A stretch of 64,000 bases of DNA from Halanaeroarchaeum sulfurireducens. GTDB taxonomy: Archaea; Halobacteriota; Halobacteria; Halobacteriales; Halobacteriaceae. This document shows, one piece after another, positions 1-9,690 of the stretch (position 1 is its first letter; each line of letters opens with the position of its first letter). The notes under the pieces are model-generated. The model had not been told where the DNA came from. It was given only the letters and a program-made list of their open reading frames with translations, and made no database searches. The stretch covers positions 1,936,440 through 2,000,439 of the forward strand of contig NZ_CP008874.1 in assembly GCF_001011115.1 (NCBI RefSeq). Direction: 5' to 3'. The translations under genes were made by a program, and so were the position numbers.

Positions 1-52
1 CAAGATCATCATCCAGAAAGCCGACCCGGACGAGGTCGACCACGACTTCTAG
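1..52 (+). CDS. C-terminal end of an unidentified upstream protein
   Basis: The window opens inside a plus-strand frame that ends KADPDEVDHDF followed by TAG at 50-52. Only about 16 residues are visible, acidic as expected for a haloarchaeon. This is too little to identify the protein. A TATA-like box for pyrD follows immediately, so the two genes are probably separately transcribed. Confidence 0.5.
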   Translation, partial: KIIIQKADPDEVDHDF

Positions 53-54
53 AC

Positions 55-62
55 ACTTATAC
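55..62 (+). promoter_or_regulatory. TATA box of pyrD
   Basis: The sequence ACTTATAC lies 26-33 nt before the pyrD ATG, the spacing expected for a leaderless haloarchaeal transcript. Confidence 0.55.
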
Positions 63-87
63 GCACGCGGCGACCGATACTCAGACG

Positions 88-1137
88 ATGTACGGAGCCG
101 TGAAGCCGCTTCTGTTTCGACTCCCCCCGGAAACCGCCCACGACCTGATCGTCCGAGTGCTACAGGCGAGCCAGCACGACGTCGTCCTCGACGTCCTGCG
201 CCGCCAGTTCGTCGTGAACGACGATCGGCTCGCGACGAGGGCGTTCGGCGTCCGATTTCCAAACCCCGTCGGCGTCGCCGCCGGTTTCGACAAGAACGCG
301 CGCGTTCCACGGGCGCTGGGCGCCCTGGGGTTCGGCCACGTGGAGGTCGGCGGTGTCACGGCCGAGGCACAACCCGGCAACCCTCGACCCCGCCTCTTCC
401 GGCTGCCGGAGGACAGGGCCCTCATCAACCGAATGGGGTTCAACAACGAGGGCGCCGACGCGGTCGGGCGCCGGCTCGCGAACGCAGAGACGCCGGAGAT
501 CCCACTGGGAGTGAACGTGGGCAAGTCGAAGTCCACCCCCCTCGAGGAGGCCGCCGAGGACTACCGCTACACCTACGAGCGCGTGGGCGACCACGCCGAT
601 TTCGTGGTGGTCAACGTCTCGAGCCCCAACACCCCCGGTCTCCGAGATCTGCAGGACCGGGAGCCCCTGGAGACGATCCTCGGGACGCTCGTGGACGCCG
701 GGGCGTCCCCGCTGCTCGTGAAGGTCTCGCCGGACCTCCACCGCGAGGCAATCGCGGACGTCGTCGAGCTCGCGGAGGACCTGCATCTCGACGGTATCGT
801 CGCCACCAACACCACGATCAGCCGCGACGAGGACCTCCGGAACTCGAATCGGGTCGAGGAGGGCGGACTCTCAGGGAAGCCCCTCGAGGCACGATCGACC
901 GAACTCGTGCGGTTCGTCGCCAGTCGGACCGACCTGCCCGTCGTCGGCGTCGGGGGCATCTTCACGGCCGAGGACGCCTACGAGAAAATCCGGGCGGGCG
1001 CGTCACTCGTGCAACTGTACACCGGCCTCATCTACGAGGGGCCGACCATCGCCCGCGACATCAACCGCGGTCTGCTCGACCGCCTGGAGCGCGACGGGTT
1101 CGACTCGATCACGGACGCGGTCGGCACGGACCTGTAA
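88..1137 (+). CDS. pyrD: Dihydroorotate dehydrogenase (quinone), class 2
   Basis: Oxidises dihydroorotate to orotate in de novo pyrimidine synthesis, passing electrons through FMN to membrane quinone. The 349-residue protein starts with an amphipathic stretch typical of membrane-attached class 2 enzymes. It carries GFDKNARVP, the FMN/substrate loop NRMGFNNEGAD, and the class 2 active-site segment NVSSPNTPGLR, in which a Ser replaces the Cys of class 1. The C-terminal FMN-phosphate region is GVGGIFTAEDAYEKIRAGAS. The start is fixed by the TATA box and the usual family N-terminus. The gene converges on thiC with only 27 nt between stop codons. Confidence 0.95.
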   Translation: MYGAVKPLLFRLPPETAHDLIVRVLQASQHDVVLDVLRRQFVVNDDRLATRAFGVRFPNPVGVAAGFDKNARVPRALGALGFGHVEVGGVTAEAQPGNPRPRLFRLPEDRALINRMGFNNEGADAVGRRLANAETPEIPLGVNVGKSKSTPLEEAAEDYRYTYERVGDHADFVVVNVSSPNTPGLRDLQDREPLETILGTLVDAGASPLLVKVSPDLHREAIADVVELAEDLHLDGIVATNTTISRDEDLRNSNRVEEGGLSGKPLEARSTELVRFVASRTDLPVVGVGGIFTAEDAYEKIRAGASLVQLYTGLIYEGPTIARDINRGLLDRLERDGFDSITDAVGTDL

Positions 1138-1164
1138 GCCGTCCACCGTTGGCCGCCGGGCCCG

Positions 1165-2610
<1,446 letters not shown>

Positions 2611-2631
2611 TTACCTAATTGTACCACTTAG

Positions 2632-2638
2632 TTATAAA
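2632..2638 (-). promoter_or_regulatory. TATA box of thiC
   Basis: TTTATAA on the minus strand, 25-31 nt upstream of the thiC ATG. It implies a leaderless mRNA. Confidence 0.6.
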
Positions 2639-2884
2639 GGCGTGCATGTGTCCAGTCCGTGCGGACGGCACGAACCCCGATCGAACTGGTGGCGTCCGAG
2701 GCCGGTAGGGCCGCTCTCGGCCCATAGATGGCGCCAGTTCCGGCTCTCACAGCAGACCGCGATGATCGCTCTGTGACGTCTCGAAACGTGAGAGTGGCGT
2801 CCGATTCGCTCGATCAGTGGCGACATCGCTCCCGAGGGCTCCGAGGAAAGGGGCGACACCGAAGAAAACCACAGCGGCGTCGCG

Positions 2885-4603
2885 TCACCCGTCCAGACCG
2901 TCGAGACGGAACTCGAAGCCGGCAGCCGGAACCTCGAGATCGTGTTCGACCAGCACCGCGGGGTGGAGTTCACCGATAACACCGACCGCGTCGCCGTCGA
3001 GGACGACGTCGGCCGCCCGACCCTCGATGAACGACGGGTGCTCGGTCGGCGGCGTCGCGAGGTCGACGCCGAAGTTGCGGGCGAGCGCCTGCAGTCGGCC
3101 TTTCGCATCCTCGAACGAGGCGTCGTTGCGTGCGAGGACCGCCGCCACGGTCCGGCGTTCCGCGACGTTCGTGAGTGTAGTCTCGTCGACGTGGGCGGCG
3201 AATCCGATCTCCGCGAGGTCCTGGGGGTACTCGCGATGAGTGTTGTTCTCCAGGACCATCAGCAACGAGGGCAGGGCCCAGGTGCGGACGATGGTGAAGT
3301 CCTGGCTGTACGGCTCCATGATCGTCGGCGGTCGGGCGGCACCCACCGCGTCGTCCCCGGGATCGAGACGCATTCGTTCGAAGTTCTCCGCCTCGCTCGT
3401 GAGATTGAAGTTGAGCATGTCCTCGAAGCCCAGCCCCACGAGGACGTTCCGCACCGCCTCCTCGTGACGCGCGGCCTCCGTCCGGGACCCCACCGTGCTT
3501 ACGTTCGGATAGCGAGGTGTGAGGTTGTTGAAACCGTAGGCCCGCCCAACGTCGTCCACCAGGTCCACCGGGTGCAGCACGTCGACCCGGTACGGCGGGA
3601 TCGAGACGTCGTACGCGAGTTCGTCGTCGCCGACGATCTCCGTTTCGGCGTCGAGGCCGGAGCGCTCGAAGAGGTCGATGGCTTCGTCCTCGTCCAGATC
3701 GATGCCGAGTGTTCGTTCGATCTGGCGGTGTTCGACCCGTTTTTCGTCCACTGTCAGATCCGGCCTGGTGACCGTTCCGTCGGGGTACGTGACCTCGACC
3801 TCCTCGACGCGCCCGCCCCGGGCGTCGAGGGCGTAGCAAACCACGTTCAACATCTTGTCGATAGTCCACTGGTCCGTCCCGGTCATCTCGATGAAGAGTT
3901 CGTGGGACTTCGTCGAGACCTCCGTGCGCCGGCCGTTGATCACGGGCGGAAAGCTGAACAGGCCGATGTCGTCGTAGATGGCGGGGTAGCGGTCGTACTC
4001 ACTGACGAGATCGCCGTACGTCTGGCCGACCGGATGCTCCTCGATGACCGCCGCCGGCGTGAGCGCCCGATCGGCGTCGAGCGGGACGAAGGTGTCACCC
4101 TCGGGCTCGACGCCGACGTAGCGGATCGACTTCTCGTGGTCCCGGCCCGCGACGGTACCTTTCAGCATCGTGAGGTCGTGGATACCGATGGCGCCCTTCG
4201 CGCGCTTGCGACCCATCGTCGCGTGGAGTTTCTCCTGGAGCTGGATGATGGCCTCGAGGTCGCCCTCGTCCATATCCAGGCCCCGGACGATGGCGCCAGT
4301 CACGTAGGGGCGCTCCTCGGGGACGCTCTCCGCTACCTCGATGGTCCAGTCGGCGTCGTTGGTCTCCGGAACGTAGACCCCGCGGGCGTCGCCGTACTGG
4401 TAGCGCAGCGAGCGCGCGATGCCGGCGATCGAGAGGCGGTCGAGCCGGTCGGCCTCGAACTCCAGTTGAAACTCGCCGTCCTCCGTCTCGCCCTCGAACT
4501 CGATGCCGAGCCCGAAGAGGTCGTCTTTGAGTTCGTCGTCGCTTTTCTCCTCGTGGCCCGTCATCCGGCGAAGTTCGTCCGGGTCGACGTCGACGACGGG
4601 CAT
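2885..4603 (-). CDS. pheT: Phenylalanyl-tRNA synthetase beta subunit
   Basis: Beta chain of the heterotetrameric PheRS, which charges tRNA-Phe. The protein has 572 residues, the short archaeal/eukaryotic form without the bacterial EMAP-like and B8 extensions. The start MPVVDVDPDELRRMTG matches the archaeal family. The editing (B3/4) region lies in the first half and the B5 domain and catalytic-like class II fold in the second half. Its ATG overlaps the pheS stop codon by one base (TGATG), which indicates translational coupling in a pheS-pheT operon. Confidence 0.95.
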   Translation of the reverse strand: MPVVDVDPDELRRMTGHEEKSDDELKDDLFGLGIEFEGETEDGEFQLEFEADRLDRLSIAGIARSLRYQYGDARGVYVPETNDADWTIEVAESVPEERPYVTGAIVRGLDMDEGDLEAIIQLQEKLHATMGRKRAKGAIGIHDLTMLKGTVAGRDHEKSIRYVGVEPEGDTFVPLDADRALTPAAVIEEHPVGQTYGDLVSEYDRYPAIYDDIGLFSFPPVINGRRTEVSTKSHELFIEMTGTDQWTIDKMLNVVCYALDARGGRVEEVEVTYPDGTVTRPDLTVDEKRVEHRQIERTLGIDLDEDEAIDLFERSGLDAETEIVGDDELAYDVSIPPYRVDVLHPVDLVDDVGRAYGFNNLTPRYPNVSTVGSRTEAARHEEAVRNVLVGLGFEDMLNFNLTSEAENFERMRLDPGDDAVGAARPPTIMEPYSQDFTIVRTWALPSLLMVLENNTHREYPQDLAEIGFAAHVDETTLTNVAERRTVAAVLARNDASFEDAKGRLQALARNFGVDLATPPTEHPSFIEGRAADVVLDGDAVGVIGELHPAVLVEHDLEVPAAGFEFRLDGLDG

Positions 4604-6111
4604 CAGTACTCCACCTCCACGGACCGGAGGAACTCGAGGTCGGTCAGCGTGCCGTGCACGTCGCGGATGTCTTCGAAGCCGGTGATCAACATGAGCAGTC
4701 GTTCCAGTGCCAGCCCCCACGCCATGACGTCGGCGTCGACGCCGAGGGGATCGAGCATCTCGGGCCGGAAGATGCCGGAGTTGCCGATCTCGATGAGTTC
4801 GTTCGTCTCCGGATGGCGCCCGAACAGCTCGAAGCTCGGCTCGGTGTAGGGGTTGTACGTCGGTTTGAATCGCAGATCAGTAATGTCAAAGCGGCTGTAG
4901 AACTCGGTGAACGTCCCCATGAGGTCACGGACGGTGAGGTCCTCGGCCATCACCCAGCCCTCAATCTGGAAGAACTCGAGGAGGTGGGTGGCGTCGAGCG
5001 TGTCGTTGCGATAGGCCTTCTCGACGCTGAAATATCGCTGGGGCGGCTCCAGATCGCCGACCTGTTCGCCCGAGAGGTACCGCGCGGAGAGCGAGGTGGT
5101 GTGTCCGCGCAGGGCGAGTTCCTTCGCGAACTCGACGTCCCAGGGCGAATTGTAGCCGTTGCTGTCGGGGCCGACACCCTCTCGGTGGGCCCGCTCGACG
5201 CGCTCGACCAGATCGTTGGGCAGTTCGTCGATCTTCGCCGGCGTTTCGAGGGCGAAGCGGTCCCAGTGGGTGCGCGCCGGGTGGTCCTGGGGCATGAACA
5301 GGCAGTCGTTGATCCAGAAGTCGGCGTCGACGTGGGGCCCCTCCATCTCCTCGAAGCCCATGCCCACGAGGACCTCCTTGACCCGTTCGGCCGCCTGGCG
5401 AAGGACGTGGACCTTCCCGGGGTTGGGGGTCGCGGCGTCCGCGGCGACGTTGTACTCGGCGAACTCCGCGTCCCGCCACTCGCCCGTGGCGAGCATCTGG
5501 GGAGTCAGTCGGTCGACCGCCTCCCGCACCTCGACGCCGGCCATCAGTTCGGTGACGCCCTCGTCGGTGAGGCGAACGGAGCGGGCGGTTCGTTCGTCGA
5601 GTTCGACCAGGTCGCGGCGCACCAGCGATTCGAGGACCGCCTCGTCGTCGACGGGCTTGCCAGCCGCGAGCGCCGCGAGGGCCGCGGCCTCCTCGTCGCC
5701 GTCGGGGTCGGCGTCGGGGTTCGCGGTCACCTTGCCCCCCTCGATCTCGCCGTAGCCTTTCCGGGCGAAATTCGAGAGGGCGATGTCGACGAGGGGGCCG
5801 TCGAGGTCCGCGGCCTCGATGACCGCGCCCATCTCGACCGGATCCTCGTCAGCGCCACGGTCGAGGGCGGCCTCGTAGAGCCGGACCTCGGGAAGGCCCG
5901 TCTCGACGTAGGTCTCGCCCTCCTCGGTGAGCGAGGGGTCCTGCTCCGTCGTCTCGCGGACCTCGGCCAGGCCCTCCTCCTCCAGGGCGAACGCCGCCCC
6001 AGTCACGGTCGCCGGTTTCTCGTCTACCTGTGCTGTCAGTGCGTCGACGGTCGTCCACTCGTCGGCGCTCACCGCCTCGAGCACCGCGAGTTGCTGTCGT
6101 GGGAGTTTCAT
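4603..6111 (-). CDS. pheS: Phenylalanyl-tRNA synthetase alpha subunit
   Basis: Catalytic subunit of PheRS, 502 residues. The first ~200 residues hold winged-helix-like repeats typical of archaeal alpha chains. The class II catalytic core includes DFWINDCLFMPQDHPAR, FSVEKAYRNDTLDATH (motif 2) and the C-terminal motif 3 GLALERLLML. I chose MKLPRQQLAVLEA as the start because the longer in-frame extension has a basic, untypical composition. First gene of the pheS-pheT operon. Confidence 0.95.
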   Translation of the reverse strand: MKLPRQQLAVLEAVSADEWTTVDALTAQVDEKPATVTGAAFALEEEGLAEVRETTEQDPSLTEEGETYVETGLPEVRLYEAALDRGADEDPVEMGAVIEAADLDGPLVDIALSNFARKGYGEIEGGKVTANPDADPDGDEEAAALAALAAGKPVDDEAVLESLVRRDLVELDERTARSVRLTDEGVTELMAGVEVREAVDRLTPQMLATGEWRDAEFAEYNVAADAATPNPGKVHVLRQAAERVKEVLVGMGFEEMEGPHVDADFWINDCLFMPQDHPARTHWDRFALETPAKIDELPNDLVERVERAHREGVGPDSNGYNSPWDVEFAKELALRGHTTSLSARYLSGEQVGDLEPPQRYFSVEKAYRNDTLDATHLLEFFQIEGWVMAEDLTVRDLMGTFTEFYSRFDITDLRFKPTYNPYTEPSFELFGRHPETNELIEIGNSGIFRPEMLDPLGVDADVMAWGLALERLLMLITGFEDIRDVHGTLTDLEFLRSVEVEY

Positions 6112-6335
6112 TCGTTGGGTCGGTCGTTGTCGCGTCCACACGGCTGTGCAGTAATTATCACTTCTGTCTCCCGCGGGCGGTTTCCACCGGGCGGGATGCC
6201 CGATTTTCACCGGCCCGTCAGGCGAAAACGAAACCGAACCCCGCGAGACCCGTGCTCTGGGTGGCGATGCGATCGCGACGTCGGGGGCCGGTCACCATGT
6301 GGGACGGGATGGCACAAACCGGTAAAAACGTTTTC

Positions 6336-7877
6336 CTACGGCCGCTGCGTGTCAAGGTCGACGTCCAGGTCCGCGAGGACGTCGCGCATCTCCTCGCGGC
6401 GTTGCTGGTGGTCGGCGAGGAAGTCTTCCATCGCCTCGGCCGCCTCCGTCTTGCACCCGCCACAGAGGCGCTCACCCCCGGCACACTCGTCGTATATTGT
6501 CTCGGCGTAGGCATCGTCGTCGCCCGCGAGAAGGTAGGCATACAGTTCGTAGACCGGACACTGATCGGGCCGGCCGCCGAGGTCGCGCTGTTCCTCGGCC
6601 GTCTCCCGACCGCCCGTGGTCGCCGCGCGAACCTTGTCGTACCCGTCTTCGGGGTCATCGAGAAGGCTGATGTGACTCGCCGGGACCGACGAGGACATCT
6701 TCCCACCGGTCAGCCCGGTCATGAATCGGTGGTAGATCGAGGAGGGCGGGACGAACCCGAACCCGCCGTGCTCGACCTCGACCGCACGGGCCAATTCCTC
6801 GGCCTGGTCTTTGTCCATCTCGTACGCGTCGACGTGTTCGTCGAAGACCCGCTTCTCGCCGTCGATGGCCTCGATGAGTGCCTCGAACGCCCCGTCGGGG
6901 GCGTTGCGGACCAGAAAGCGCACGCGGGGGCGCACCGGTTCCTTGCCGGCGGCCTCGAGTTTGGTGATTGCCGCCTCGCGCGTTTCGCTGGGTTCGACCT
7001 CCCGCTCGAGCCAGTTCGCGGCCTCGACGCATCTGACCAGGTCATCCGCGCCGCCGGCCTCGGCGCTGAGGGCGGCGTGGGCGGCGGCGATGAGTTCGCG
7101 TTCGTCCGCCTCGGCCTCGAAGCTTGCGTACGCACGGGTGACGCCGAAGGCGCGCATGCGCGCGGCGAGGTCGCGGGTGAGACGGATGTGCGGGTCCTGA
7201 TCGGGACCGACCGGGATGACCGTCGGCTTCGGCTCGTCCAGCTGGGGGTAGAGGATGTCAGCGGCCTGCGTGACGACGCTCTGCATGTGCGAGACGTCGG
7301 TCTCCCCGGAGAAGCCGTAGATGGCCTCGAACTCGGAGAAGTTGGCCTCGATCCCCAGTTCGAACGCGAGGTCCTGCAGACGGCGGTTGGTCGACTGCCG
7401 GTAGATGGTCCCCTCCTCGGGGTCGAACCCGAACGCCAAAAGCGAGAGGAGGTAGTCCTCGGCGTGCTCGTCGATCTCCATCCAGGAGAGCCCGCGGGCG
7501 GAGTGGGCCTCCAGGTCCGCGATGAGCGCGTAGGTGTCCCCGCCCCGCCGCTGATGCCAGATGAGTTCGTCGAAGACGAGTTTGTGGCCGATGTGTGGGT
7601 CACCGGTCGGCATGAACCCCGAGAGGGCCGCGAACGGTTCGTCTGCGGCCATCGCCTCGACGACGCGCCGGTAGTCGCGGTGGCCGAAAATGATCGCCCG
7701 TCGCATCAGGTAGTGGGGGCTCGGCACGTCGGGCAGTACCTCGTCGAACGCCTCGATGCCGAACTCCTCGAAGAGGGAGCGATAGTCCTCGATGGTCGAG
7801 GAGCCCCACGGGTCGATGGCGAGGTCGTCGGCGCCAGCGGCGGGGTCGTCGGTGTGGGTGTCTGTGTCCTGGGTCAT
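6336..7877 (-). CDS. trpS: Tryptophanyl-tRNA synthetase
   Basis: Class I synthetase charging tRNA-Trp, 513 residues. The HIGH signature appears as TGDPHIGHK and the KMSKS signature as GGKMSSS. A C-terminal segment has CAGGERLCGGCKTEA, a likely zinc-binding Cys cluster. It is the last gene of a four-gene minus-strand operon and lies 5 nt after the endA stop. trpS next to endA is a recurring haloarchaeal arrangement; some haloarchaeal tRNA-Trp genes contain introns that EndA must cut, which makes the pairing functionally sensible. Confidence 0.95.
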   Translation of the reverse strand: MTQDTDTHTDDPAAGADDLAIDPWGSSTIEDYRSLFEEFGIEAFDEVLPDVPSPHYLMRRAIIFGHRDYRRVVEAMAADEPFAALSGFMPTGDPHIGHKLVFDELIWHQRRGGDTYALIADLEAHSARGLSWMEIDEHAEDYLLSLLAFGFDPEEGTIYRQSTNRRLQDLAFELGIEANFSEFEAIYGFSGETDVSHMQSVVTQAADILYPQLDEPKPTVIPVGPDQDPHIRLTRDLAARMRAFGVTRAYASFEAEADERELIAAAHAALSAEAGGADDLVRCVEAANWLEREVEPSETREAAITKLEAAGKEPVRPRVRFLVRNAPDGAFEALIEAIDGEKRVFDEHVDAYEMDKDQAEELARAVEVEHGGFGFVPPSSIYHRFMTGLTGGKMSSSVPASHISLLDDPEDGYDKVRAATTGGRETAEEQRDLGGRPDQCPVYELYAYLLAGDDDAYAETIYDECAGGERLCGGCKTEAAEAMEDFLADHQQRREEMRDVLADLDVDLDTQRP

Positions 7878-7882
7878 GGTAC

Positions 7883-8917
7883 TCAGGGCGTGAGCCTGGA
7901 GACCGCACGCCACCGTATCGTATCCTCGTTGGCCGCGTCGAGCGCAAAAACCATTCGCTTCCGGACACCGTGGGCGAGTCGGACGTCGAGGGCGAGGTCC
8001 CGCGGGGCGAACCGGGTATCGGCCGGCACGACACGCACCAGGAGTTCCGAGTGGCCCAGATCGTCCGCCGACGTCACCTCGCGGTAGACCCGGAAATCGG
8101 CGCCGAACTTGAAGCCGGTCTTCGGAACCGCCCCGCGGTCGCGGAGCGCGGAGTACGCCCGCAGTCGCCGGTCGAACCGGTCGCCCTCGACGCTGCGCCC
8201 GTGTTCGACGAGCGTCTCGACGCCACCCTCGTCCGGCAGTGTGAGCAGCCCCCGGGCAGCCAGGTAGGCACCCTCGACCAAAGACAGGTGGAGTGCCTCG
8301 TAGGCCGCGGCTCGCCCCTCCAGAGGCTTGCCGTAGAATGCCCGGTCGTGCAGGATTGACGGCGGATCCCAGACGACGACCCGGTCGTCGAGGAGCGCTC
8401 CGGCCACGGGCTCGTCCCATTCGACGTGGGTGGTCCCCCCGGGTTCGACCGACGAGACCGCGAGATACGTGAGATCGCCCTCCTCGTCGACGACCGCCAC
8501 GACCTGATCGTCGAGGGAGCGGGCAGCGACGTCCGCCCGCTCGCCGACGACCCGCACGCGGTGGGCGACCTCGCCGTCCCCCGGACCCTTGCCCCTGGGG
8601 TACACGATCAGGTCCACGCCCTCGGGATCGTCGACCCATCCCTCGCGGGCGGGCGAGAGGTAAAATCCCCGGTCGCGCAAGTCGAGGTAGACCAGAAAGC
8701 GCGGCCCGAATCCGGCCGGTCGGGTAGTGATGAACGACCGGAAGTCCATCCCCTCGACGGTCTCGAGGTCTCCACGATAGAGCAGGTGTGCGGCCTCGAC
8801 GGGGGCAAGAGCGATGCGATTGCCCTCCAGCGGTCGGCCGTAGCCGCGCGCATCGTGAAACCGCTGCCGGGCATCACCGCCGACCCGAATCTCGTCACCG
8901 TGCACCTCGGCGTCCAT
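7883..8917 (-). CDS. endA: tRNA-splicing endonuclease
   Basis: Cuts bulge-helix-bulge introns from archaeal precursor tRNA and rRNA. At 344 residues it is the duplicated form that works as a homodimer. The C-terminal unit carries the catalytic triad region: Tyr in KFGADFRVY, His in GHSELLVRVV, and Lys in HGVRKRMVF. The N-terminal half is a degenerate repeat (DFRSF, FGPRFLVYLDLRDRGF). Gaps of 27 nt upstream and 5 nt downstream place it inside the helicase-zinc ribbon-endA-trpS operon. Confidence 0.93.
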   Translation of the reverse strand: MDAEVHGDEIRVGGDARQRFHDARGYGRPLEGNRIALAPVEAAHLLYRGDLETVEGMDFRSFITTRPAGFGPRFLVYLDLRDRGFYLSPAREGWVDDPEGVDLIVYPRGKGPGDGEVAHRVRVVGERADVAARSLDDQVVAVVDEEGDLTYLAVSSVEPGGTTHVEWDEPVAGALLDDRVVVWDPPSILHDRAFYGKPLEGRAAAYEALHLSLVEGAYLAARGLLTLPDEGGVETLVEHGRSVEGDRFDRRLRAYSALRDRGAVPKTGFKFGADFRVYREVTSADDLGHSELLVRVVPADTRFAPRDLALDVRLAHGVRKRMVFALDAANEDTIRWRAVSRLTP

Positions 8918-8944
8918 TGCGGGGACCTGTGGTCTGCGAAGTCA

Positions 8945-9664
8945 TCAATGTGCCCCTGTCAGCTCGCAGGACGGGTCGAGACACCGCGGCCCGTCGGCCG
9001 TCTCGAACGTCGGCAGCCCGCACTCGCAGGGATCGGAGACGATACCACTCGGGACGACGTGCGAACGGCCACACTCCTCGCAGGTGGCCCGAAGCCCGCG
9101 ATCCCGCTCGATGTCGAGGGGAGTTCCGCAACCGGGGCAGGTCCACTCGCCCGCGAAGCGCTCGCGAACCACGTCGTCCAGGGACTCGCAGTCGCGGTCG
9201 AGACACACCTCGAAGTGGTCCCCCCGCTCCACGGACAGGGTCGGGAGCCCACAGGTTTCGCAGGTGTCATCGGTGACCGTGGCGTCCCGGGGGAGCGGGT
9301 AGGAGTCGCCACAGCCCACGCAGGTGACCGCGCCGCGCTCGCGGACGAGCGCACCGTCACACGTTGGACAGGTACCCACGCGGGGTCCGGACGCCGAGAC
9401 GGCGAACGCGGCGTGACCGACCGACTCGCCGGACAGCGACAGGGTATCCGATCCCTTTCGGGCGCGCAAGCGAAATCCGCCGTCGTCGCGTTCGACCTGG
9501 ACCGCGTCCGCCCGGGTGAGCCAGGCCGACGGCTGGTAGCCGCTGGCGTCGTGGACGAGCACGGTGTTGTCCGGCTTGACGAGTGCCACGACGGCGCCGT
9601 CCTGGGTGGTGTCGTTCTCGGTGACCGTACAGCGCCCGGCGTACACACGCAACGATTGCTGCAT
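8945..9664 (-). CDS. NucS-type N-domain protein with four zinc ribbons, no nuclease domain
   Basis: The 239-residue protein has two parts. Residues ~6-55 (RVYAGRCTV, then VVALVKPDNTVLVHD and QPSAWL) resemble the N-terminal dimerisation/ssDNA-binding half-barrel of NucS/EndoMS (GKCEV..., IIKPDGSFLIHQ, PVNW). The RecB-like nuclease domain that follows in NucS is absent. Instead there are four Cys4 zinc ribbons: C99/C102/C115/C118, C135/C138/C154/C159, C176/C179/C195/C198 and C213/C215/C228/C233, similar to topoisomerase I C4 fingers. It probably binds single-stranded or structured nucleic acid. It lies 26 nt after the helicase stop and 27 nt before endA, so co-expression is likely. Function is inferred only. 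Confidence 0.75.
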   Translation of the reverse strand: MQQSLRVYAGRCTVTENDTTQDGAVVALVKPDNTVLVHDASGYQPSAWLTRADAVQVERDDGGFRLRARKGSDTLSLSGESVGHAAFAVSASGPRVGTCPTCDGALVRERGAVTCVGCGDSYPLPRDATVTDDTCETCGLPTLSVERGDHFEVCLDRDCESLDDVVRERFAGEWTCPGCGTPLDIERDRGLRATCEECGRSHVVPSGIVSDPCECGLPTFETADGPRCLDPSCELTGAH

Positions 9665-9690
9665 GAACCGGGGTGGGCCTATCTCCGTAC

